NCBI GenBank assembly: GCA_900545785.1
Contig: URAA01000063.1
Coordinates: forward strand, 1-8,605
From: an uncultured Dialister sp.
GTDB taxonomy: Bacteria > Bacillota > Negativicutes > Veillonellales > Dialisteraceae
DNA: 8,605 bases
Direction: 5' to 3'
The notes under the pieces are model-generated. The model was not told the DNA's origin. It did no database searches and saw only the letters and a list, made by a program, of their open reading frames with translations. The position numbers were made by a program, and so were the translations under genes. Positions within the stretch are counted from its first letter, which is position 1, and every line of letters starts with the position of its first letter. This document shows, one piece after another, positions 1 to 6,750 of the stretch.

Positions 1-846
1 ACCGATATGGATACGTTAAATAAACGTATGGGCGATGTACGGTATATCACCACCGATCCGGACGGCTTATGGGCCCGTACGACCTATACCCATAATGATC
101 ATGATTCCTATTCAGGTCACAGCAACCGCTTTGAAGTGGGAAAAGATTATGTAACATCCCGTGATGACGGAAGTACGGTGCATAAAGGCGTTTCATTCAC
201 TTATTTACACAGCAATGCTTCATTTAATGAAGGGAACGGCAAATATGACCGTTATACCGGTTCGCTTTATTATACTTGGCTCGGAAATAATGGCCGGTAT
301 GTAGATGTAGTCGGCCGTATCGGAAAATTAAACGGAGACAACCGCATATTCTTGGTCAACGGTGACGAGTCTGAAAGCTCCTTCGGCACATGGTACCAAC
401 AGGGCAGTGTAGAAGCAGGGCGCAATTACGATCTGAAGGACGGCTGGTATATTGAACCGCAGGCACAGTTGCAATATACACATATGAACAGCAAGAACTA
501 TACAGGAAGTGACGGTATCGGCTACCATTCAGACGGTGTCAACAGCTTGATAGGCCGCGTAGGATTCCGATTAGGCAATCATATAGATGCAAACAGATCA
601 TGGTATGTGAAGGGCGATATTCTTCATGAATTCAGCGGTGACGGCGGCGTTATATTTACTTCTGCAAACGGATTGGAACGGATAGAATATACCCGTGACG
701 GTAAAGACACCTGGTATGACATAGGGGCGGGACTGAATGCAGAACTGAGTCACGACAGAAGCTTGTGGTTTGAATTTGAACGGAAATTCAGCGGATCCTA
801 TAAGAACTCCTGGGAATTCAATGCAGGAATGTCGTGGAAATTCTAA
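1..846 (+). CDS. Autotransporter, C-terminal beta-barrel part (5' partial)
   Basis: This is the end of a type Va autotransporter whose start and passenger lie left of the window. The frame is open from base 1, so the ATG at 7 is an internal Met and not a start. The visible 281 residues begin in a helical linker (DMDTLNKRMGDV) that would thread the pore. They continue as alternating aromatic strands (for example WARTTY, GSLYYTW, WYIEPQAQLQY, SLWFEFERKFSG) of an autotransporter beta domain, ending in the usual C-terminal aromatic signature GMSWKF recognised by the Bam machinery. The residues are identical, codon for codon, to the end of the complete gene at 1347-4844. The barrel inserts in the outer membrane and exports its passenger. 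What the passenger is cannot be told from this window. Confidence 0.9.
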   Translation, partial: TDMDTLNKRMGDVRYITTDPDGLWARTTYTHNDHDSYSGHSNRFEVGKDYVTSRDDGSTVHKGVSFTYLHSNASFNEGNGKYDRYTGSLYYTWLGNNGRYVDVVGRIGKLNGDNRIFLVNGDESESSFGTWYQQGSVEAGRNYDLKDGWYIEPQAQLQYTHMNSKNYTGSDGIGYHSDGVNSLIGRVGFRLGNHIDANRSWYVKGDILHEFSGDGGVIFTSANGLERIEYTRDGKDTWYDIGAGLNAELSHDRSLWFEFERKFSGSYKNSWEFNAGMSWKF

Positions 847-954
847 GAGAAAGATTTTCGAAAAAAATAACCGAATATTATATTGATTAAAAGTAAAATA
901 TTTTATGAGATTGAAAAATCCCTGCTTTGGTGTCACTTCGGCATCGAAACGGGG
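1..954 (+). repeat. Direct repeat, copy 1 (autotransporter barrel plus 3' flank)
   Basis: Compared base by base by eye, this stretch equals 3999-4952 without a single difference. It includes all synonymous positions and 108 bp of noncoding DNA after the stop codon. The first mismatch is A at 955 against G at 4953. Five T residues then still match, and the sequences become unrelated after 960/4958. The left end is unknown because copy 1 runs off the window. Confidence 0.97.
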
Positions 955-960
955 ATTTTT
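914..960 (+). terminator. Rho-independent terminator after the first autotransporter
   Basis: AAAAATCCC at 914-922 pairs with GGGATTTTT at 952-960. An inner stem (TTTGGTG with CATCGAAA, one bulge and one G-U pair) caps it with a small loop. The right arm ends in a T run. It lies 68 nt after the stop codon and closes transcription of the upstream gene. Confidence 0.8.
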
Positions 961-1019
961 ATTTACAATAAAAGAATATTTTCAATAAAATCATTTCCAA
1001 CGGAATACTTATTTTAATT

Positions 1020-1089
1020 TTCCTGCAAATCCTGCAAATAATATATAAATAAGTGTCTTTTTTGAAATTATTCTGATGTGTTGCAGGAA
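1020..1089. promoter_or_regulatory. Repeated TCCTGCAAA boxes, possible operator
   Basis: TCCTGCAAA occurs twice head to tail (1021-1029 and 1030-1038). TTCCTGCAA (1020-1028) recurs inverted as TTGCAGGAA at 1081-1089. These lie about 100-170 bp upstream of the probable -35 box of the complete autotransporter gene. The repetition is visible; a role as a regulator-binding site is inference. No match to a named operator was recognised. Confidence 0.3.
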
Positions 1090-1124
1090 TTTACAAATTA
1101 CAATTGAAAGAATAACCCTGTTTA

Positions 1125-1139
1125 GAACTGAATTAGTTC
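1125..1139. promoter_or_regulatory. Palindrome GAACT-N5-AGTTC upstream of promoter
   Basis: This is a 15-bp dyad with 5-bp arms and a GAATT centre, about 50 bp upstream of the -35 box at 1190. Its size and place suit a dimeric regulator. In such AT-rich DNA short dyads also arise by chance. Confidence 0.2.
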
Positions 1140-1189
1140 ATTCCATGCGTGTAAAATGACTTTTAGGCATAAATAAATCTAATTAATTA

Positions 1190-1218
1190 ATGACAAGGTG
1201 ATGGAAAAAATATATAAT
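1190..1218 (+). promoter_or_regulatory. Sigma-A-type promoter for the complete autotransporter
   Basis: ATGACA (1190-1195, 5 of 6 to the -35 consensus) is followed by a 17-bp spacer and a perfect TATAAT (1213-1218). Transcription would start near 1225, giving an untranslated leader of roughly 120 nt before the ATG at 1347. The remainder of the gene-free stretch 961-1189 is AT-rich and holds only the small repeats listed separately. Confidence 0.65.
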
Positions 1219-1334
1219 TAAAGCATAATAAAAATAAGTATATATAGGGGATGATTCATAGAAATACTGCTAAATGGAAAATGATAACGGTTATAAGTAT
1301 TTTATGAGACATGTAAGTCGATATTTATTGTGAC

Positions 1335-1340
1335 GAGGTG
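1335..1340 (+). promoter_or_regulatory. Ribosome binding site GAGGTG that decides the start
   Basis: GAGGTG matches the anti-Shine-Dalgarno end of 16S rRNA and sits 6 nt before the ATG at 1347. The in-frame GTG at 1338 lies inside this site and so is unlikely to be the start. Confidence 0.75.
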
Positions 1341-1346
1341 GCGGGC

Positions 1347-4300
1347 ATGAGAGGAAAAAGAAAATTATTGCGTAGAGTGGTGTTAGGAATGTTATTGAGT
1401 ACGAGCTATATGGGATCAGTCGCTGCTGATGTCGAATATCCGATAACCGGCGGTACTATTTCCGGGACTCATGATCTTCAGGGAAAAGAATCCTTATTCT
1501 ATATTACAGATAAGCAGGAAGTGAAGGCAACATCGGATGTTTCCGTAGTTTCAAAATGGCAGAACGGTACAAATACAAAATATCTTTTTTATGGAGAGTA
1601 CTACGATAGTATGCTGGATTTAGATATGAATAGCCACTCCTTGTCCATCGAGTCAGATCCGGCTATTTTCTATGTCCGGGGGGGAGATATACAACTAAAT
1701 ATTCATGGTGCCGATACGATTGAAGCGACGGCTGATGCAGGGCATATCATAAATGTATCCGGCGGAAGCGGAACCTCTGCCGGCATTCAGGCCAAGAATG
1801 ATATTCAGTTAAACCAAGCGGGACAGAAGGATTCAGGTGCTTCCATAACAGTATCCGGCGGTAGTAATTTGAACTTAGATGCAGGCCATGACATTGTAAT
1901 ACAAAATGATGGTCCATACGATACGGTGGGTATTGGGAGTGGCTCCGATGTTAAAATGAATGCCGGCCATAATATTATTTTTAGTAGGCGCGATGTTGAG
2001 ATGTGGGATAATATGGGCGATATCGATATATGGGATAAAGCCAGCCTTCAAATGGACGCCGGTACCGATATTACTTTTAATAAGGGCCATATCAATGTTT
2101 GGAGGGAATCTGCGCTTCAGATGAATGCAGGTAACAACATTACGTTCGATAAGGCAAAGATACTTGCGCAAAATGGTGCAACGATTCAGTTAGATGCCGA
2201 TAATGATATTGTGTTTAATAAAACCAATGATGAATCAGACTCATCGAGTCTGCACGTTGATGCAAATGGCAAGGCGACGCTGAAGGCAGGGAAGGATATT
2301 CTTTTTAACCGCGATCAAGATGGAACTTTTATTGAATTGAGTAGTGGTGGAACGGCTGAAGTGAAAACGGAGGAAGGCAATATCCTTTTCCATGAAGATC
2401 AGGCCGGTAATTCGACGGCTATTAAGTTGAATAATAGTTCGAATCTTCAAATAGCAGCACAGACCATAAAAGGGAATATGCAGCGTTTGGCAGAAGCGTC
2501 ATATTATGGAGTCCTTTCTTTTAAAGCTAAGAATATTGAATGGGTTGCCCAAGGGCAGGAAGTGGAACCTTCAGGACGGGGCGATGAAACCAGTATGGTT
2601 GTTTCAGCCAGCGGCAGCAGGCTTGAGTTTGAAGCTGATAATACACTTACTTTATCGACGGAAGTGGCGCCTACGTTGATACATACTTCCGGCGGTGATG
2701 TTACGATGAGTGCCGGAGACTTGATTTCTCTTCACAATGCGGGTAATGATTCGGGCTATACCGACTACTATACTGATGATGGTGATGACTACGATAATGA
2801 ATACCACTATAATTACGACCATAAGTATCAAGCGAATCTGTGGGCTGAATCCGGACAAATCGATTTGACGACGGATGGATTGATTTCTGTCGATAATAAG
2901 GGTTCTGTCGCGGCACTGACAGAATATGATGGAGTGATTAATTTTAACGGCAATACGATTCTATCGGAAGCCGGTATCGGGGCTAAGTCGGAAGCCGGAG
3001 GGAATATTAATTTTAACGGTGATACGGTTATGTCGAAAGTCGGTATCGGCGTTTGGGCGGAGACCGATAGGGATTACGCGGATGAAGAAAAATCAACAAT
3101 CACTTTTAACGGCGATTTGGAGATTGACCAAGCTGAGACCGGTGCTGTTGCCCAATATGACAGCGACATTATATTTAATAAGGGCCTCAAGATTCAAGCG
3201 GAAGATAATGCTTTCTATGCCGAATCGGCAGGACGGATACAGACACTTACAGAAGATGTTGATAAGGTTATAAAAGGCGATATGCGGGCCTACAATGGTC
3301 AGATCGATGCACTCTTTGATACGGCTGACTCATCCTTTACGGGCTTCACCGAGTTGCGTGAAATTAAGAAGGTCTATTCTTATGACGAAGATGACGATGA
3401 ATATTCAGATGAGGGCACTTGCCCGATTGATCCCGATCCGGGCTGTCAAGAACCATCTGTCGATGAAGGGGCTCGCATTAATATTACCTTGAGAAACGAA
3501 GCTTTCTGGGATGTAACCGGCGACAGCTCGCTGACGAAATTAGAAAATGACTCATTGGTCAATATGAGCGATGCGGATCATACCGGCACAAGCATAACTG
3601 CAAAGAACTTGTCCGGCACGGGTACTATGGTCATGGATCTCGACTGGAACAGCAATGGCGGCGTGAAAGAAAAGACAGATAACAGCGACTACATCACCGT
3701 TACGGAAAGTGCTACAGGGACGCAGGCGATAGTGAGTGACCCGTCAACCATGCATTTAGATGAAATGGGTATAAAAGATCGACTCTATTTTGCCACGTTG
3801 ACTGACAGCGATGCAGTATTTACCAGTCCCATTACTCAGCAACATGCGCCAAAGGGAGGTTTATACGATTACATCATCGGAATAAACTCTGAAACAACAG
3901 ATAATATAACCGACTGGTTCTTCGGTACCATCAGTTCCAGCGAAAGTCCCGTCGTAGATACAGGACGCATCAATTCGCAGATTATGTATGATTTGGCTAC
4001 CGATATGGATACGTTAAATAAACGTATGGGCGATGTACGGTATATCACCACCGATCCGGACGGCTTATGGGCCCGTACGACCTATACCCATAATGATCAT
4101 GATTCCTATTCAGGTCACAGCAACCGCTTTGAAGTGGGAAAAGATTATGTAACATCCCGTGATGACGGAAGTACGGTGCATAAAGGCGTTTCATTCACTT
4201 ATTTACACAGCAATGCTTCATTTAATGAAGGGAACGGCAAATATGACCGTTATACCGGTTCGCTTTATTATACTTGGCTCGGAAATAATGGCCGGTATGT

Positions 4301-4844
4301 AGATGTAGTCGGCCGTATCGGAAAATTAAACGGAGACAACCGCATATTCTTGGTCAACGGTGACGAGTCTGAAAGCTCCTTCGGCACATGGTACCAACAG
4401 GGCAGTGTAGAAGCAGGGCGCAATTACGATCTGAAGGACGGCTGGTATATTGAACCGCAGGCACAGTTGCAATATACACATATGAACAGCAAGAACTATA
4501 CAGGAAGTGACGGTATCGGCTACCATTCAGACGGTGTCAACAGCTTGATAGGCCGCGTAGGATTCCGATTAGGCAATCATATAGATGCAAACAGATCATG
4601 GTATGTGAAGGGCGATATTCTTCATGAATTCAGCGGTGACGGCGGCGTTATATTTACTTCTGCAAACGGATTGGAACGGATAGAATATACCCGTGACGGT
4701 AAAGACACCTGGTATGACATAGGGGCGGGACTGAATGCAGAACTGAGTCACGACAGAAGCTTGTGGTTTGAATTTGAACGGAAATTCAGCGGATCCTATA
4801 AGAACTCCTGGGAATTCAATGCAGGAATGTCGTGGAAATTCTAA
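1347..4844 (+). CDS. Autotransporter with beta-helix passenger, complete
   Basis: A type Va secreted surface protein of 1165 aa. Residues 1-28 are a Sec signal peptide (MRGKRKLLRR, hydrophobic core, VAA before D). Residues about 30-690 form a repetitive passenger with 23-residue beta-helix-like coils of the type LQMDAGTDITFNK and INFNGDT. A Tyr/Asp-rich insertion lies at about 471-495 and an acidic loop with the only two cysteines at C692 and C700. Residues about 709-830 resemble the autochaperone segment of pertactin/AIDA-type proteins (AFWDVTGDSSLTKL, LSGTGTMVMDLDW). A helical linker at about 868-895 and a 12-strand-type barrel ending GMSWKF follow. The passenger is probably an adhesin: no protease triad or other enzyme motif was seen. 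The last 281 residues equal those of the preceding gene. It has its own promoter and terminator, so it is likely monocistronic. Confidence 0.92.
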   Translation: MRGKRKLLRRVVLGMLLSTSYMGSVAADVEYPITGGTISGTHDLQGKESLFYITDKQEVKATSDVSVVSKWQNGTNTKYLFYGEYYDSMLDLDMNSHSLSIESDPAIFYVRGGDIQLNIHGADTIEATADAGHIINVSGGSGTSAGIQAKNDIQLNQAGQKDSGASITVSGGSNLNLDAGHDIVIQNDGPYDTVGIGSGSDVKMNAGHNIIFSRRDVEMWDNMGDIDIWDKASLQMDAGTDITFNKGHINVWRESALQMNAGNNITFDKAKILAQNGATIQLDADNDIVFNKTNDESDSSSLHVDANGKATLKAGKDILFNRDQDGTFIELSSGGTAEVKTEEGNILFHEDQAGNSTAIKLNNSSNLQIAAQTIKGNMQRLAEASYYGVLSFKAKNIEWVAQGQEVEPSGRGDETSMVVSASGSRLEFEADNTLTLSTEVAPTLIHTSGGDVTMSAGDLISLHNAGNDSGYTDYYTDDGDDYDNEYHYNYDHKYQANLWAESGQIDLTTDGLISVDNKGSVAALTEYDGVINFNGNTILSEAGIGAKSEAGGNINFNGDTVMSKVGIGVWAETDRDYADEEKSTITFNGDLEIDQAETGAVAQYDSDIIFNKGLKIQAEDNAFYAESAGRIQTLTEDVDKVIKGDMRAYNGQIDALFDTADSSFTGFTELREIKKVYSYDEDDDEYSDEGTCPIDPDPGCQEPSVDEGARINITLRNEAFWDVTGDSSLTKLENDSLVNMSDADHTGTSITAKNLSGTGTMVMDLDWNSNGGVKEKTDNSDYITVTESATGTQAIVSDPSTMHLDEMGIKDRLYFATLTDSDAVFTSPITQQHAPKGGLYDYIIGINSETTDNITDWFFGTISSSESPVVDTGRINSQIMYDLATDMDTLNKRMGDVRYITTDPDGLWARTTYTHNDHDSYSGHSNRFEVGKDYVTSRDDGSTVHKGVSFTYLHSNASFNEGNGKYDRYTGSLYYTWLGNNGRYVDVVGRIGKLNGDNRIFLVNGDESESSFGTWYQQGSVEAGRNYDLKDGWYIEPQAQLQYTHMNSKNYTGSDGIGYHSDGVNSLIGRVGFRLGNHIDANRSWYVKGDILHEFSGDGGVIFTSANGLERIEYTRDGKDTWYDIGAGLNAELSHDRSLWFEFERKFSGSYKNSWEFNAGMSWKF
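2046..2252 (+). repeat. Three 23-residue passenger coils, first block
   Basis: Coils begin at residues 234, 257 and 280, exactly 69 bp apart: LQMDAGTDITFNK, LQMNAGNNITFDK, IQLDADNDIVFNK. Related but irregularly spaced units start near residues 175 (LNLDAGHDIVIQ) and 202 (VKMNAGHNIIF), with further ones after 302 (LKAGKDILFNR). A period of 23 residues suits one turn of a right-handed beta-helix. Confidence 0.8.
2937..3236 (+). repeat. Four 23-31-residue passenger coils, second block
   Basis: Units start at residues 531 (INFNGNTI), 554 (INFNGDTV), 585 (ITFNGDLE) and 608 (IIFNKGLK). Spacing is 23, 31 and 23 residues; the second unit carries an extra 8-residue acidic stretch around DRDYADEEKS. 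The first two are also close at DNA level (ATTAATTTTAACGG and GGTATCGG shared), which points to recent internal duplication. Confidence 0.75.
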
Positions 4845-4952
4845 GAGAAAGATTTTCGAAAAAAATAACCGAATATTATATTGATTAAAAGTAAAATATT
4901 TTATGAGATTGAAAAATCCCTGCTTTGGTGTCACTTCGGCATCGAAACGGGG
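3999..4952 (+). repeat. Direct repeat, copy 2 (autotransporter barrel plus 3' flank)
   Basis: This is the partner of 1-954, identical at every base. It begins, as far as visible, at codon T885 in the helical linker before the barrel and ends inside the right arm of the terminator. Homologous recombination between the two copies would remove 3998 bp, that is, the promoter and all of one autotransporter gene, and leave an intact gene. Confidence 0.97.
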
Positions 4953-4958
4953 GTTTTT
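4912..4958 (+). terminator. Rho-independent terminator after the complete autotransporter
   Basis: This is the same hairpin as at 914-960, with one change in the right arm (G at 4953 in place of A). AAAAATCCC (4912-4920) now pairs with GGGGTTTTT through one U-G wobble, so the stem is kept. A T run ends it. Confidence 0.8.
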
Positions 4959-4974
4959 CGTTTTAGAGAGAAAT

Positions 4975-5049
4975 ATGGAAATAGTATTTATTAAGAGTTA
5001 TGCTGCAACAAAGGTGATGTATGCCTTTATCGGTGCAGGTTTGATATAA
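4975..5049 (+). CDS. Possible 24-residue small ORF
   Basis: ATG at 4975 is preceded by AGAGAG five nt upstream and opens a 24-codon frame, largely hydrophobic with one KSY segment, ending TAA. It lies just after the terminator in the otherwise gene-free 206 bp before the next gene. No promoter of its own was recognised. It could be a chance frame or the relic of a lost gene, and it is listed only because its start site is plausible. Confidence 0.12.
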   Translation: MEIVFIKSYAATKVMYAFIGAGLI

Positions 5050-5109
5050 AATATAGGAAGCGATCAGAATATGCAAAAGTAAGGAAGAAAAAGGATCTTG
5101 AATGAATTG

Positions 5110-5118
5110 TGATATAAT
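5110..5118 (+). promoter_or_regulatory. Extended -10 promoter for the three-gene unit
   Basis: TGATATAAT is a perfect TATAAT (5113-5118) preceded by the TGn extension. There is no good -35 hexamer at 17 bp, as is common with extended -10 promoters. Transcription would start near 5125, about 40 nt before the ATG at 5165. The location also argues against the in-frame ATG at 5102 as the translation start. Confidence 0.55.
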
Positions 5119-5164
5119 AAAATCAATAAAAAAAAGAATTTTCTATAGAAAAGGAGAGAGGAAT

Positions 5165-6175
5165 ATGACAAGAGAAGAACGTGTTCGCGCAGCTATTGCA
5201 GGGAAATCTGTCGATCATATACCGGTTGCCGTTTGGATGCACTTGTCGGAACATGATCAGGATCCGGTTTCTTTAGCGGAAGCAGAAGTGGAATTGACGG
5301 AAAAGTATGATTTTGATTACATTAAAATGATGCCCTTCGGCCTTTATTCCACCCAAGATTTCGGAAATAAAGTGAAAATTTATTGCGATCCTTACAAAGA
5401 GCCGGTAGTAAGCCGGTTTGCCATTCAGGAACCGAAAGACTATGATGCCGTTCAGGCAATACCGGCCATTCAGGGAACTTATGGAAAGCAAATTGAATTT
5501 GCAAGAGAGTTAGCAAAGCGGCGTAAGAATGACACTCCGATGATCCAAACTCTTTTCAGTCCCTTCTCCACATTGAAGAAGATGGCAGGAGACAGACTTC
5601 TTCAAGATATGTCGGAATATCCGGAGTCGGTTCATCATGCTTTGGAAGCCATTACGGAAACCACTCTTGACTTTGTTAAATATAATATCGATGCCGGTGT
5701 AGACGGCTTTTTCTTCGCGACGCAAAATGCGGTAAAAACAATGATGACGCCTGAGCAATTTGCCGAATTCGGTGAATTTTATGACCTGAAGATTATTGAA
5801 AGTTATACCGAGAAAACTTGGTTTAATCCGGTTCATATCCACGGGCAGGATATATACTTTGAAAAACTGGCAAATTATCCCGTTAACTGCATCAACTGGC
5901 ACGATCGCCATACCTTTCCTTCTTTGAAAGAAGCACGTCAATTGACGGATAAATGTCTGATGGCGGGAATTAAGTCGGCACCCCACTTTGTAAACGGTGT
6001 TCTGACTTATGATGATATTATGCTGGACGGAACTCCGGAAGAAATCACAGCTCATGTGAAAGATGCTATCGAACAGGTGGGCGGAAAAGGCTTTATTTTG
6101 GCACCCGGCTGTGTAGTGAATCCCAAAGCACCTGAAGAAAATCTGAAAGCCCTCAGAAAGGCAAGCGAATTATAA
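5165..6175 (+). CDS. Uroporphyrinogen decarboxylase-fold protein, not a typical HemE
   Basis: This 336-aa protein has the length and pattern of the UROD superfamily (heme decarboxylases and cobalamin/corrinoid methyltransferases of the MtaA/MtbA type): MTREERVRAAIAGKSVDHIPV at the start and APGCVVNPKAPEENLKAL at the end. The start is set by AAGGAG at 5151-5156, 8 nt ahead. HemE carries conserved arginines after the WxMRQAGR-type motif; here the place reads VAVWMHLSEHDQD, so decarboxylation of uroporphyrinogen is unlikely. The methyltransferase zinc motif H-x-C is HIHG here (H224, H226), with C316 in the PGC motif as a possible third ligand. It is probably a metal-dependent methyl transfer or demethylation enzyme with unknown substrate. 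No corrinoid protein or heme gene lies next to it. It is the first gene of a probable operon. Confidence 0.85.
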   Translation: MTREERVRAAIAGKSVDHIPVAVWMHLSEHDQDPVSLAEAEVELTEKYDFDYIKMMPFGLYSTQDFGNKVKIYCDPYKEPVVSRFAIQEPKDYDAVQAIPAIQGTYGKQIEFARELAKRRKNDTPMIQTLFSPFSTLKKMAGDRLLQDMSEYPESVHHALEAITETTLDFVKYNIDAGVDGFFFATQNAVKTMMTPEQFAEFGEFYDLKIIESYTEKTWFNPVHIHGQDIYFEKLANYPVNCINWHDRHTFPSLKEARQLTDKCLMAGIKSAPHFVNGVLTYDDIMLDGTPEEITAHVKDAIEQVGGKGFILAPGCVVNPKAPEENLKALRKASEL

Positions 6176-6188
6176 GCAGGAAAAAAGA

Positions 6189-6674
6189 ATGAAGATGCTT
6201 TTCAAAACAATGACAGCCATCGGCCTCTTTGTTATGTTTGGAGAGTGTTTTGCCGTTTCTGCCACCGGTCCTGATTTTGGCGGGATGGCAAGAAAAGCAG
6301 TGCAAAAATCTATTGATTCTGCAGCGGAAAAACAGCAAAGAGCGGAATGGAATCAGTATATGACAGCATCACAAGCTTCCGGAAAATCAGGAAATGATCG
6401 ATTTTTGACAGTCTCCTATCCGTCGGTTTCCCTTTATGAAAACGAACCGTCCCGATTGCTCAGAAAGCAGGCATGGAAGAGCGCCGGCGAAGCAAGGAGC
6501 AAAGCGGAAAACTCTTTATACGCAGGGAAAGATGACGGTTTAGTGAGGGAAAAACAGAAAGAGACGGAAAAAACGGGCGAGGAACTTCAAGCTGATCGCA
6601 AATTGATGATGGAAAAAATACGGAAGCTGCAGGAGAAACGATTGGAAGAAATGTTGGAGCAGGCAAGATCTTGA
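6189..6674 (+). CDS. Small exported helical protein, unknown function
   Basis: A 161-aa protein of no recognised family. Residues 1-26 look like a signal peptide (MKMLFKT, hydrophobic core, FAVSA before TG). The cysteine at 20 is not in a proper lipobox, so a soluble periplasmic form is more likely than a lipoprotein. The mature part is highly charged and helical; about residues 115-158, rich in E, K, R and Q with heptad-like L/M spacing (MMEKIRKLQEKRLEEMLEQA), could form a coiled coil. The start has AGG 8 nt upstream. It follows the UROD-fold gene after 13 nt and is probably cotranscribed. Its function is not known; a periplasmic structural or chaperone-like role is only a guess. Confidence 0.7.
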   Translation: MKMLFKTMTAIGLFVMFGECFAVSATGPDFGGMARKAVQKSIDSAAEKQQRAEWNQYMTASQASGKSGNDRFLTVSYPSVSLYENEPSRLLRKQAWKSAGEARSKAENSLYAGKDDGLVREKQKETEKTGEELQADRKLMMEKIRKLQEKRLEEMLEQARS

Positions 6675-6740
6675 ACTCAAAAAGTAATTTCTCGAAAGTC
6701 GGTTCCGAATGGTTTGTGATGTTTTCTAAAATACGGATGC

Positions 6741-6745
6741 AGGAG
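6741..6745 (+). promoter_or_regulatory. Ribosome binding site AGGAG for a TTG start
   Basis: AGGAG lies 5 nt before TTG 6751 and 8 nt before TTG 6754. The first in-frame ATG (6775) is 29 nt away, too far to use this site, so a TTG start is favoured. Confidence 0.65.
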
Positions 6746-6750
6746 ATATT

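Noticed and set aside
598..936. 112-codon - strand frame (also at 4596-4934)
   Set aside because: It is antisense to the barrel-coding end and terminator, appears twice only because of the repeat, has no family likeness and no ribosome site seen.
1251..1307. 18-codon upstream frame in the autotransporter leader
   Set aside because: AGGGG touches its ATG with no spacing, and the peptide has no recognisable leader features.
1338..1340. GTG as start of the complete autotransporter
   Set aside because: It lies inside the ribosome binding site GAGGTG that serves the ATG at 1347.
2046..3236. CRISPR-like array from the regularly spaced repeats
   Set aside because: The 69-bp units are in frame, degenerate at DNA level and conserved at protein level, as expected of beta-helix coils.
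1..4952. Composite transposon or insertion sequence bounded by the long direct repeats
   Set aside because: The repeat codes for an autotransporter barrel; no transposase, terminal inverted repeats or target-site duplication were seen.
5102..5164. ATG at 5102 as the start of the UROD-fold protein
   Set aside because: It lies upstream of the extended -10 box, lacks a ribosome site, and adds a Lys/Ile tail not seen in the family; ATG 5165 has AAGGAG at proper spacing.
5510..6055. 181-codon - strand frame opposite the UROD-fold gene
   Set aside because: It is a shadow frame within a clearly coding gene and its translation resembles no protein family.
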